Of a DNA stretch of 9,094 nucleotides, positions 1-6,079 are shown in pieces. Origin of the DNA: Rubrobacter sp. (lineage in GTDB: Bacteria; Actinomycetota; Rubrobacteria; Rubrobacterales; Rubrobacteraceae). Positions within the stretch are counted from its first letter, which is position 1; every line of letters starts with the position of its first letter. The translations under genes and the position numbers were made by a program. Below the pieces are notes generated by a model, which searched no databases, was not told the DNA's origin, and saw nothing but the letters and a program-made list of their open reading frames with translations. The stretch covers positions 1-9,094 of the forward strand of contig JADDPM010000073.1 of the NCBI GenBank assembly GCA_016781885.1, read 5' to 3'.

Positions 1-778
1 CCGCGGCCCGCGCCTGGGCCGCCCTTACGAGGGCGATAGACCCGCGCGGCGAGACGCCCAAAGAGACCGCCGGGTGTTCGCGGGTCGCCTCGGTTAAAGC
101 CACGGCGTACCCCAGAACCTCCTCGTGTACCTGCACCCTCCTCACCATCTCCCGGGCAAGGGCTACCTCCCGGGCCTCGACGACTGGCTCTATCTCCTCG
201 AGCGGCCGCCGCTCGACCTGCGCCCGCACTATCCCTAGCTCCGCTCGACGGTCCGGGTAGCCCATAGTGGTCGCGACCATGAAGCGGTCGAGCTGGCCCT
301 CGGGGAGGGGATAGGTGCCGTGGAACTGGTGCGGGTTCTGGGTCGCCACGACGAAGAACGGCTCCGGCAGGAGCCTCGTCTCGTTCTCCACCGTCACCTG
401 CCCCTCGGCCATCGCCTCCAGAAGCGCGCTCTGCGTGCGCGGCGTGGCCCGGTTGATCTCATCCGCCAGCAAGACCGGCGCGAAGACCGGACCCGGCAGC
501 CAGTTGAAGCTCGCCTCGCGCGGGTCGTAGATGCTCGTCCCGGTAATGTCCGAGGGCAGGAGGTCGGGCGTGAACTGGATGCGCGAGAAGCTCGCCGAGA
601 TCGAGGAAGATATAGCCCTGGCGAGCGTCGTCTTGCCGACTCCCGGGATGTCTGTCAGAAGGACGTGGCCGCCAGCGAGGAGCGAGATCAGACACAGGTC
701 CACGACCCGGTCCTTGCCCACCACCACCTTGCGGATGGATTCGCGCAGGCGACCGTAGATCCCCTGAACTTCCACCAT
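1..778 (-). CDS. MoxR-family AAA+ ATPase (5' part, runs off the left edge)
   Basis: About 259 residues can be read on the minus strand from the ATG at 778; the 3' end lies outside the window. Walker A is GVGKTT at residues 46-51, Walker B is VLLADE with D106 and E107, followed by INRA. Sensor 1 is ATQNP with N148, and LDRF at 163-166 holds the probable arginine finger. The stretch from ITGTSIYDP to the loop before Walker B is typical of MoxR. Members are cytosolic hexameric chaperone-like ATPases, often encoded with a DUF58 protein and VWA-domain proteins that they help mature or activate; those partners would lie beyond the left edge, so the substrate is unknown. GGGAG sits very close to the ATG, so the adjacent GTG at 775 could also serve as start; a TTG eight codons upstream with GGAGGG before it is a further option. 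Family call is firm, exact start less so. Confidence 0.93.
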   Translation of the reverse strand, partial: MVEVQGIYGRLRESIRKVVVGKDRVVDLCLISLLAGGHVLLTDIPGVGKTTLARAISSSISASFSRIQFTPDLLPSDITGTSIYDPREASFNWLPGPVFAPVLLADEINRATPRTQSALLEAMAEGQVTVENETRLLPEPFFVVATQNPHQFHGTYPLPEGQLDRFMVATTMGYPDRRAELGIVRAQVERRPLEEIEPVVEAREVALAREMVRRVQVHEEVLGYAVALTEATREHPAVSLGVSPRGSIALVRAAQARAA

Positions 779-869
779 GCTCCCGACCCTACTACTCTGC
801 AAGATCCCTCCAGGTGCGAACGTATCCTCCGCCGTAACGCGGACGCGCCGCCCGCGCGCCGCGCCACAC

Positions 870-878
870 TGATATTAT
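870..878 (+). promoter_or_regulatory. Extended -10 promoter of tadA, probably giving a leaderless mRNA
   Basis: TGATATTAT is a good extended -10 element (TGn followed by TATTAT at 873-878). Transcription would begin about 7 bases further on, at or beside the A of the tadA ATG at 886. There is no recognisable -35 hexamer and no Shine-Dalgarno sequence. Extended -10 promoters can work without a -35, and leaderless mRNAs are common in actinobacteria. The position is seen; leaderless translation is inferred. Confidence 0.55.
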
Positions 879-885
879 CGGCCCT

Positions 886-1416
886 ATGCCCGAAAAACTT
901 AAATCACACGACGATCCCGGCGGCTCTGCTACTAGTAACGATCATAAGCCTCCCGAGCGAACCGTAAGAGACCTCGCCATGATGCGCCTCGCCCTTAGAG
1001 AGGCCGAAAGAGCCGCCGAGAAAGGAGAGGTCCCCATCGGCGCCGTGGTAGTCCGGGGAGAGGAGCTACTCGTCTCCGCCCACAACGAGCGCGAGACTAC
1101 GGGAGACCCGACAGCCCACGCCGAACTCCTCGCCATCCGCCGCGCCGCCCACAAGCTCGGAGGCTGGCGTCTCACCGGCTGCACCCTCTACGTTACCCTC
1201 GAACCCTGCCCCATGTGCGCCGGCGCCCTCTACGCCGCCCGTATAGATCGCCTCGTCTACGCCGCCCCCGATCCCAAAGCAGGCGCCGCCGGCACCCTCT
1301 ACGACCTTCCTACAGACACCCGCCTCAATCATACTTACCCCTACACCAGCGGCGTCCTCCAGACCGAGTCCGCCACCCTCCTCCGGGACTTCTTCCGCCA
1401 GAGACGCATAAAGTAA
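886..1416 (+). CDS. tadA: tRNA-specific adenosine deaminase TadA
   Basis: This 176-residue protein is a zinc-dependent deaminase expected to convert adenosine-34 to inosine in the tRNA-Arg(ACG) anticodon, which is needed to read CGC and CGA codons. The catalytic HAE motif is at residues 78-80 (zinc ligand H78, proton shuttle E80), and PCPMC supplies zinc ligands C108 and C111. The N-terminal segment with GEVPIGAVVV and the C-terminal helix ending in DFFRQRR also fit TadA and not cytidine or guanine deaminases. It is slightly longer than usual because about 29 polar residues precede the first helix. The next in-frame ATG (979, M32) would cut into that helix, so the ATG at 886 is preferred; it matches the leaderless promoter. 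The gene is divergent from the moxR-type gene and ends with TAA closely followed by a second TAA. Confidence 0.93.
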   Translation: MPEKLKSHDDPGGSATSNDHKPPERTVRDLAMMRLALREAERAAEKGEVPIGAVVVRGEELLVSAHNERETTGDPTAHAELLAIRRAAHKLGGWRLTGCTLYVTLEPCPMCAGALYAARIDRLVYAAPDPKAGAAGTLYDLPTDTRLNHTYPYTSGVLQTESATLLRDFFRQRRIK

Positions 1417-1495
1417 TAAAGATCACCCAATCCTGCGGAAGTACGAGAAAATTGCATGCAATATAAACCTAAACTTTACGTACACAGCATTAGAA

Positions 1496-1511
1496 ATACT
1501 ATATCTAGAGT
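1496..1511. promoter_or_regulatory. Candidate NrdR box, distal
   Basis: The 16-mer ATACTATATCTAGAGT matches the published NrdR box consensus acaCwAtATaTwgtgt at 13 of 16 positions, including nine of the ten core bases CwAtATaTwg. A much weaker match (8 of 16) begins at 1528, 32 bp further on, which is the usual spacing of paired boxes. It lies about 290 bp before nrdR, far from the proposed promoter, so it may act at a distance, belong to an unseen promoter, or be chance in AT-rich DNA. Confidence 0.4.
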
Positions 1512-1592
1512 AGATTAGAGGTAGAGGCCACAAACTAGACCTGAGAGTAAAGGTACGCGATTTGCTGCGCATTCGCCAAAAAACCGTCTCGG

Positions 1593-1616
1593 TGAAAAAT
1601 TTTCTGAAAAATTTTG
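1593..1616. repeat. Tandem 12-bp A/T repeat (TGAAAAATTTTC / TGAAAAATTTTG)
   Basis: Two head-to-tail 12-bp copies (1593-1604 and 1605-1616) differ only at the last base. Each contains the near-palindrome GAAAAATTTTC. Rigid A-tract DNA of this kind in a GC-rich genome can bend DNA or serve as an upstream element. The function is unknown. Confidence 0.75.
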
Positions 1617-1710
1617 TGGAAGGGGGTGGCGGGGCAAATGCCGCATTAGAATGGGCTATTCGAGGTGTTAGGGTGATATTAACCTGATGTTAACGGTTAT
1701 GTAGCTGGTG

Positions 1711-1740
1711 TTGCGGTTAGAAAATGTGGTGTGCTAGTTT
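1711..1740 (+). promoter_or_regulatory. Probable nrdR promoter
   Basis: TTGCGG at 1711-1716 is followed after 18 bp by TAGTTT at 1735-1740, with TGC just before the -10 as an extended element. Transcription would begin near 1747, about 37 bases before the nrdR start. It is inferred from the motifs only. Confidence 0.5.
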
Positions 1741-1762
1741 GCTGAGGTACCAGATGTGGTGT
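1717..1762. promoter_or_regulatory. Paired ATGTGGTGT repeats, candidate NrdR boxes at the nrdR promoter
   Basis: ATGTGGTGT occurs at 1724-1732 and again at 1754-1762, exactly 30 bp apart, close to three helical turns. The 16-mers ending in these repeats (1717-1732 and 1747-1762) each match the NrdR consensus at 10 of 16 positions, strongest in the right half. One copy lies between the -35 and -10 elements and the other at or after the expected transcription start, which suits a repressor. NrdR normally binds pairs of boxes about 31-32 bp apart. The individual matches are weak, but the pairing and position are suggestive. Confidence 0.4.
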
Positions 1763-1783
1763 TGAGGCAACGGGGGTTACGAG

Positions 1784-2242
1784 GTGCAGTGTCCGTACTG
1801 TGATTTCGAGGATACGAAGGTGATCGACAGTCGCCTATCGGAGGGGAAGGATGCGATCCGGCGTCGTCGGGAGTGCCTTTCGTGCGAGAAGCGGTTCACC
1901 ACTTACGAGCGTCGGGAGCCTCTGAGGCTGATGGTCTTGAAGCGGGACGGCTCGCGGGAGCCGTTCGATAGGGCCAAGCTGCACGGGGGGTTATTAAAGG
2001 CGTGCGCCAAGCGGCGGGTGCCCGAGGAGGAGATCGAGTTCGTGGTGGACGAGATCGAGGCCGAGCTCCGCGAGCGGCGGCGGCACGAGGTGACGAGTAG
2101 GCGGCTGGGGGATATGGCGCTGGTGCGTCTGCGGCGGCTGGACATGGTCTCGTATCTCAGGTTCGCCTCGGTGTATAGACAGTACACGGACGTGGATCAG
2201 TTTCGCAGCGAGCTGGTGAGGCTCGCGGGCTCGGGCAGGTAG
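1784..2242 (+). CDS. nrdR: Transcriptional repressor NrdR
   Basis: The 152-residue product has the standard NrdR length and layout. A zinc ribbon at the N-terminus uses C3, C6, C31 and C34 (CPYC and CLSC), followed by KRFTTYER; an ATP-cone domain runs from about residue 48 to 138. NrdR senses ATP and dATP through the ATP cone and, when bound to dATP, represses ribonucleotide reductase genes through paired NrdR boxes. The GTG start at 1784 is chosen because the second residue begins the conserved QCPYC and GGGGG lies 7 bases upstream. It precedes nrdJ in the same direction with a 123-bp gap, as is known for nrdRJ in Streptomyces, so it probably controls nrdJ and itself. Confidence 0.96.
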   Translation: MQCPYCDFEDTKVIDSRLSEGKDAIRRRRECLSCEKRFTTYERREPLRLMVLKRDGSREPFDRAKLHGGLLKACAKRRVPEEEIEFVVDEIEAELRERRRHEVTSRRLGDMALVRLRRLDMVSYLRFASVYRQYTDVDQFRSELVRLAGSGR

Positions 2243-2270
2243 CGCCGGATCTTCTTCGTAAGGGGGATGC

Positions 2271-2293
2271 GCGCCGGTGGGGGAGACCGGCGC
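2271..2293 (+). terminator. Hairpin after nrdR, possible terminator or attenuator
   Basis: GCGCCGGT (2271-2278) and ACCGGCGC (2286-2293) form a perfect 8-bp stem with a 7-base G-rich loop, 28 bases after the nrdR stop. A short A run follows and not a T tract, so it is not a classical intrinsic terminator, though hairpins lacking U tracts are often found after genes in high-GC actinobacteria. It could reduce read-through from nrdR to nrdJ. Confidence 0.45.
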
Positions 2294-2305
2294 CAAAACA
2301 TCTGG

Positions 2306-2333
2306 TTGGTGTACGTACAAGAGCCGGTAAAAT
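2306..2333 (+). promoter_or_regulatory. Possible separate promoter of nrdJ
   Basis: TTGGTG (2306-2311) and TAAAAT (2328-2333) are 16 bp apart and would start transcription near 2340, about 25 bases before the nrdJ ATG. Such a promoter would let nrdJ be expressed beyond the hairpin at 2271-2293. No convincing NrdR box was found beside it. Confidence 0.45.
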
Positions 2334-2365
2334 TAGTGGGTAATTAAGGGAGGAAGACGCAGGGT

Positions 2366-4639
2366 ATGGAGATCGGTCGAGACAGGTACACGCCGGGCGA
2401 GGCATTGGAGCTCTCCGAGAACGCGGTCGCGGTCCTTAAGAAGCGCTACCTGAAAAAGGACGAGCGCGGAGAGGCTATCGAGGAGCCCATCGACATGTTC
2501 CGGCGTGTGGCGTCGAACATCGCAGAGGGTGAGTTCCGCTTCAAGGAGGGCGAGGAGGCGCAGCGGCTCTACGAGGACTCTAAAGCGAGGTTCCTCAGGC
2601 TCATGACGAGTCGCAGGTTCATGCCCAACTCGCCGACCCTGATGAACGCCGGGCGCGAGCTACAGCAACTCTCGGCGTGCTTCGTGCTGCCGGTCGAGGA
2701 CTCGATAGACGGCATCTACGACACGCTCAAGCACCAGGCTATCATTCACAAGAGCGGGGGCGGGACGGGCTTCGGCTTCTCGCGTTTGCGGCCCAAGGGG
2801 GACATAGTAAAGAGCACGATGGGGGTCTCCTCGGGGCCGGTCTCCTTCATGAGCGTTTTCGACTCTTCGACGGAGCACATAAAGCAGGGCGGCACCCGAC
2901 GCGGAGCGAACATGGGCATCTTGCGGGTCGACCACCCGGACATCGAGGAGTTCATCACCTGCAAGAACGACAACACGGCGGTAAACAACTTCAACATCTC
3001 CGTCGCCGTAACCGACGCCTTCATGCAGGCCGTCGAGAACGATACGGACTTCGACCTGACCAACCCGCGTGACGGCCAGGTAGCGCGGACCGTGCGGGCG
3101 CGGGACCTCTTCGAGAAGATCGTAAAGGGTGCGTGGCTGAACGGCGAGCCGGGCGTGGTGTTTATAGACCGGATCAACGCGGACAACCCGACGCCGCAGT
3201 TCCCGATAGAGTCGACCAACCCGTGCTCCGAGGCGCACCTGCCACCGTATGACTCGTGCAACCTCGGCTCGATCAACCTGGAGCGCTTCTTCGCCGACGG
3301 CGAGGTCGATTGGGACGAGCTGCGCGAGACGGTCCACACGGCGATCCGGTTCCTCGACAACGTGATCGAGATGAACCACTACCCGCTCCCCGAGATCGAC
3401 GAGATGAGCCGTGGTAATCGCCGCATCGGTCTCGGTGTCATGGGTTTCGCCGACCTCCTCATACATCTCGGCCTCACCTACGACTCCGAAGAGGGCCTCG
3501 CCTTTGCCGAGAAGGTGATGAAGTTCGTCGACGACGAGGCGTGGGAGGCGAGCCGGACTCTGGCCGAGGAGCGCGGCGTGATGCCCCACTTCGAGGGCTC
3601 GCGGCACGAGGCCCGGGGCGACCGCGTGCGCAACGCGACCGTCACGACCATCGCCCCGACGGGTACCATCTCGATCATCGCCGGTTGCTCCGGCGGCATC
3701 GAGCCTCTCTTCGCCGTAGCCTTCATGCGCCGGCAGGCGGACATGGAGCTTCCCGACGTGAACCCGGAGTTCGTGAAGCTCGCCAGGGAGCGCGGCTTCT
3801 ACTCCGAGGCGCTCATGAAGAAGGTCGCCGAGCACGGCAGCGTGCGCGACATCCCAGAGGTCCCGGAGGATTTGAGGAGCGTGTGGGTGACCTCGCACGA
3901 CATCACCGCCGAGTGGCACGTCCGCATGCAGGCGGCGTTCCAGAAGCACACCTCGATGGGGATCTCCAAGACCATCAACCTCCCCAACGAGGCGACTCCC
4001 AAGGACGTCGAAGACGCCTACCGGTTCGCCTACTCCCTCGGGTGCAAGGCGATGGCGGTCTACCGCGACGGCTCGCGCGACGCCCAGGTACTCTCTACGG
4101 GCAAGACCGGGCAGAGCGCGACGCTTGCCCCGCCGACCCTGCCGGAGGCGCCGCCCGAGACGGTCAAGCACGTCTCTCTGGCCGAGGCGCGCAACGGCCG
4201 CCCACGTACCCTCAGCGGGGTGACGAAGAAGATGCAGACCGGTCACGGCCCGATGTACGTGACGATGAACGACGACGAGTTTGGCCCGCGCGAGTGCTTC
4301 ATCATCCTCGGCAAGCCCGGCGGTACGGCGGCGGCCTTCTCCGACGCCCTGGGACGAATGATCTCTCTCGCCATGACCCACGGCGCCCAGCCCGCCGAGA
4401 TAGTCCACCAGCTGCGCGGCATCCAGGACGGTCACCCGGCTGGCGTCGGACCCAACGCTGTGCTCTCCGTCCCCGACGGCGTCGCCCGCTCCATGGCCGA
4501 GCACTACCTCGTCGAAGACGGTCCCGCCGAAGCGAAGAGCCTCCCCGTCATAGGGGCCTGCCCCGATTGCTCCGGTGGCCTCACCAAGCAGGAAGGGTGC
4601 GTCGTCTGCCACTCCTGTGGCTACTCGAAGTGCAGCTGA
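2366..4639 (+). CDS. nrdJ: Class II (adenosylcobalamin-dependent) ribonucleotide reductase NrdJ
   Basis: The 757-residue enzyme reduces ribonucleotides to deoxyribonucleotides with a cobalamin-generated thiyl radical and needs neither oxygen nor a second subunit. NPCSE at 285-289 supplies N285, the radical cysteine C287 and E289. C105 (in LSACFVLP) and C298 (in DSCNLGS) match the substrate-reducing cysteine pair; C298 lies 11 residues after C287, as in the Thermotoga enzyme. A TSCPD domain spans roughly 612-705. The tail is a zinc-ribbon-like arm with CxxC pairs C732/C735 and C748/C751 and terminal C756, expected to re-reduce the active site. No N-terminal ATP cone is visible. The ATG has GGGAGGA 11 bases upstream. 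The last ten codons and stop are duplicated at 7546-7579, so the gene's 3' end has probably been replaced by an insertion that kept the frame and all cysteines. Confidence 0.97.
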   Translation: MEIGRDRYTPGEALELSENAVAVLKKRYLKKDERGEAIEEPIDMFRRVASNIAEGEFRFKEGEEAQRLYEDSKARFLRLMTSRRFMPNSPTLMNAGRELQQLSACFVLPVEDSIDGIYDTLKHQAIIHKSGGGTGFGFSRLRPKGDIVKSTMGVSSGPVSFMSVFDSSTEHIKQGGTRRGANMGILRVDHPDIEEFITCKNDNTAVNNFNISVAVTDAFMQAVENDTDFDLTNPRDGQVARTVRARDLFEKIVKGAWLNGEPGVVFIDRINADNPTPQFPIESTNPCSEAHLPPYDSCNLGSINLERFFADGEVDWDELRETVHTAIRFLDNVIEMNHYPLPEIDEMSRGNRRIGLGVMGFADLLIHLGLTYDSEEGLAFAEKVMKFVDDEAWEASRTLAEERGVMPHFEGSRHEARGDRVRNATVTTIAPTGTISIIAGCSGGIEPLFAVAFMRRQADMELPDVNPEFVKLARERGFYSEALMKKVAEHGSVRDIPEVPEDLRSVWVTSHDITAEWHVRMQAAFQKHTSMGISKTINLPNEATPKDVEDAYRFAYSLGCKAMAVYRDGSRDAQVLSTGKTGQSATLAPPTLPEAPPETVKHVSLAEARNGRPRTLSGVTKKMQTGHGPMYVTMNDDEFGPRECFIILGKPGGTAAAFSDALGRMISLAMTHGAQPAEIVHQLRGIQDGHPAGVGPNAVLSVPDGVARSMAEHYLVEDGPAEAKSLPVIGACPDCSGGLTKQEGCVVCHSCGYSKCS
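4606..4639 (+). repeat. Left copy of duplicated nrdJ 3' end
   Basis: These 34 bases encode the last ten residues of the intact NrdJ plus the stop. They match 7546-7579 at 28 of 34 positions, with two 8-base identical blocks (CTGCCACT and GGCTACTC). Similarity stops abruptly on both sides. This is the probable left junction of the inserted cassette. Confidence 0.85.
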
Positions 4640-4688
4640 AGCAGGCTGCGCTCGCACAAGCCTCCACTGCGGAACTAGAGGAGTTGAC

Positions 4689-4724
4689 GAATGCTACGAG
4701 GCGAACAGTCGCCTCGTAGCATTC
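4689..4724 (+). terminator. Perfect 15-bp hairpin between nrdJ and the AAA ATPase gene
   Basis: GAATGCTACGAGGCG (4689-4703) and its exact reverse complement (4710-4724) enclose the 6-base loop AACAGT. The hairpin is the strongest inverted repeat in the window. It lies 49 bases after the nrdJ stop and ends 9 bases before the ATG of the next gene, with no T tract. It may terminate nrdJ transcripts, control translation of the ATPase gene, or be a structural end of the cassette. Confidence 0.6.
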
Positions 4725-4768
4725 CGCGTAATTATGAACACCTACGAACAGGTGAGATTCTCAGGTAG
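4691..4768 (+). CDS. Possible 25-codon leader peptide overlapping the ATPase start
   Basis: An ATG at 4691 is preceded by AGAGGAG at 4677-4683 with 7-base spacing, the best ribosome binding site in this stretch. The frame runs 25 codons to TAG at 4766-4768, passes through the whole hairpin and ends 35 bases inside the ATPase gene in another frame. Ribosomes on it would melt the hairpin, which could couple it to translation of the ATPase gene, whose own ATG lacks a Shine-Dalgarno. No similarity to known leader peptides is recognised; it may be chance. Confidence 0.25.
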   Translation: MLRGEQSPRSIPRNYEHLRTGEILR

Positions 4769-5963
4769 CGTCGCGCGTGTACGTGCGGTCGATCACAACG
4801 GCTGTCGTCTCTACCTGGAATTGCGTAACGGGTCAATAGTAACCGTAAACGGACAAGCAACTTCTGATTTCGACGTTGGTTCCGTGGTGCTCGTCCGACT
4901 CGAAGAAAATGACGAAGGAAGCTACATCGAGGCTGCACCGGACGACCTGTGGGTAGCGGAGCCGTGGGTAGGCGTCGTTCGCTTGGTATCGCTTGACAAG
5001 ACAGTTGTCGATGCCAGCGGTCACTGGAGGTTGATCTCGACACCCAACGACATCGCGCTCTGCATAGGAAACACCGTCGAGGTACAGGACTCACTTGGGA
5101 TTGTCCGAGTTCTGTCGGAAAAGCCTATCAGACACCTCGACCTGCCAACCGCCGACGACGATATCATCTCCAGATTTGAGCCACGGGAAGGGGGGAGACC
5201 CGAAACCTTTGAAGACTTCGGCGGGCTCCAGGACGTGGTCGCCCGCGCCCGGGAGCTTGTCGAAGTGCCGCTCAAGCGTGAGGAGGAGCTATCCCAGATA
5301 GGGGCTCGCCCGATTAAGGGGGTTCTCTTCACAGGACCGCCCGGCACGGGCAAGACCATGTTGGCCAGGATCATCGCCAACAACACAGACGCGAAATTCT
5401 ATGAGGTGAGCGGTCCACAGGTGTTCAGCAAGTGGTACAGCGAGAGCGAGGAGATACTCCGCATACTGTTCGAGAACGCGGCGAAGAAGGAACGGGCGAT
5501 AATTTTCTTCGACGAGATCGACAGCGTAGCGGGTCAACGGGCCGAGGAGTCGCACGAAGCTTCTCGACGCGTTGTTGCCCAGCTTCTCACTCTCATGGAC
5601 GGCTTCACGCCAGATGACAACGTCGTTGTTATCGCTGCTACGAATCGACCCCAGGACATAGATACCGCCCTCCGGCGCCCTGGACGCTTCGATTGGGAGA
5701 TCCCCTTCCCTCTGCCTGTCCGTAGTGATCGCGAGTCGATCCTTCGGTTGTCTGCGCAGCGGCTGTCGACCATGGATCCCCTTCCCCATGCGTGGATAGC
5801 GCAGAACACCGAGCGGTGGTCAGGGGCGGAACTAGCGGCGATTTGGAGCGAGGCTGCCCTGCTTGCCGCCTCGGACGGGCGTGCGGTAATCGTAGCTGAG
5901 GACTACGTCGAAGGCTTCAAGGGCTTTGCACTAAAAATCGAGATCGGGCCCTATAAGTGGTAG
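4734..5963 (+). CDS. Classical AAA ATPase, single AAA module with beta-rich OB-like N-terminal region
   Basis: From the ATG at 4734 the product is 409 residues. Residues 1 to about 150 look beta-rich and may hold two OB-like subdomains (about 5-65 and 75-135). The AAA module follows FEDFGGLQD: Walker A GPPGTGKT at 201-208, an aromatic pore loop SKWYSES, Walker B IIFFDE ending in D260 E261, sensor 1 N304 in AATNRP, and arginine fingers around R315/R318 in RRPGRFD. The module resembles Cdc48, PAN and the mycobacterial ATPase Mpa/ARC, which thread proteins through a hexameric ring. There is no N-terminal coiled coil and no C-terminal proteasome-docking motif (it ends PYKW), so a proteasome role is unlikely. 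An earlier in-frame ATG at 4575 lies inside nrdJ and is not favoured. GC is lower than in nrdJ. Its partner is probably the downstream gene; the substrate is unknown. Confidence 0.9.
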   Translation: MNTYEQVRFSGSVARVRAVDHNGCRLYLELRNGSIVTVNGQATSDFDVGSVVLVRLEENDEGSYIEAAPDDLWVAEPWVGVVRLVSLDKTVVDASGHWRLISTPNDIALCIGNTVEVQDSLGIVRVLSEKPIRHLDLPTADDDIISRFEPREGGRPETFEDFGGLQDVVARARELVEVPLKREEELSQIGARPIKGVLFTGPPGTGKTMLARIIANNTDAKFYEVSGPQVFSKWYSESEEILRILFENAAKKERAIIFFDEIDSVAGQRAEESHEASRRVVAQLLTLMDGFTPDDNVVVIAATNRPQDIDTALRRPGRFDWEIPFPLPVRSDRESILRLSAQRLSTMDPLPHAWIAQNTERWSGAELAAIWSEAALLAASDGRAVIVAEDYVEGFKGFALKIEIGPYKW

Positions 5964-6079
5964 TTTGGTTCTGAACAAACCACTGCTTCTTGTAGTCGCT
6001 TGTAATTTTTGTGCAAGGCCGGCTTCAAGCGGGTGTCGGCTCAGAGGCATCGGGTAGCGCCATCGGGTGGCAACGTCAC

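Larger units (their letters stand above)
1417..1783. other. AT-rich intergenic control region before nrdR
   Basis: No gene is seen in these 367 bases; the open frames here are short or continue shadows of tadA. The region is much richer in A and T than its flanks. It holds a candidate NrdR box (1496-1511), a tandem 12-bp A/T repeat (1593-1616), the likely nrdR promoter (1711-1740) and two ATGTGGTGT repeats 30 bp apart around that promoter. No clear terminator for tadA is seen. Its length and composition fit a regulatory region for the ribonucleotide reductase genes. Confidence 0.6.

Noticed and set aside
315..967. Plus-strand open frames of 71, 215 and 75 codons in the first kilobase.
   Set aside because: They are antisense to the MoxR-type gene, whose motifs on the minus strand are unmistakable.
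1612..1622. DnaA-box-like TTTTGTGGAA next to the A/T repeat, hinting at a replication origin.
   Set aside because: The match to the DnaA consensus is poor, there is only one site and no dnaA or dnaN gene nearby.
2271..2294. Possible cobalamin riboswitch before nrdJ, because GGAGACCGGC resembles part of the B12 box.
   Set aside because: Only the end of the box matches, the sequence is explained by a simple hairpin, and the 123-bp gap is too short for the full riboswitch. B12 riboswitches would also be expected to repress B12-independent reductases, not nrdJ.
2660..4657. A 665-codon open frame on the minus strand.
   Set aside because: It lies opposite nrdJ, has low-complexity residues typical of an antisense shadow in GC-rich DNA and no recognisable domain.
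4575..4733. Upstream ATG at 4575 as the start of the AAA ATPase.
   Set aside because: It lies within nrdJ, the added 53 residues are a frame-shifted reading of the NrdJ tail and hairpin, and the domain begins after 4734.
6011..6079. GTG at 6011 as the start of the DUF6414-like gene.
   Set aside because: No ribosome binding site precedes it and the 23 extra residues have no family-like features. The ATG at 6080 is better placed.
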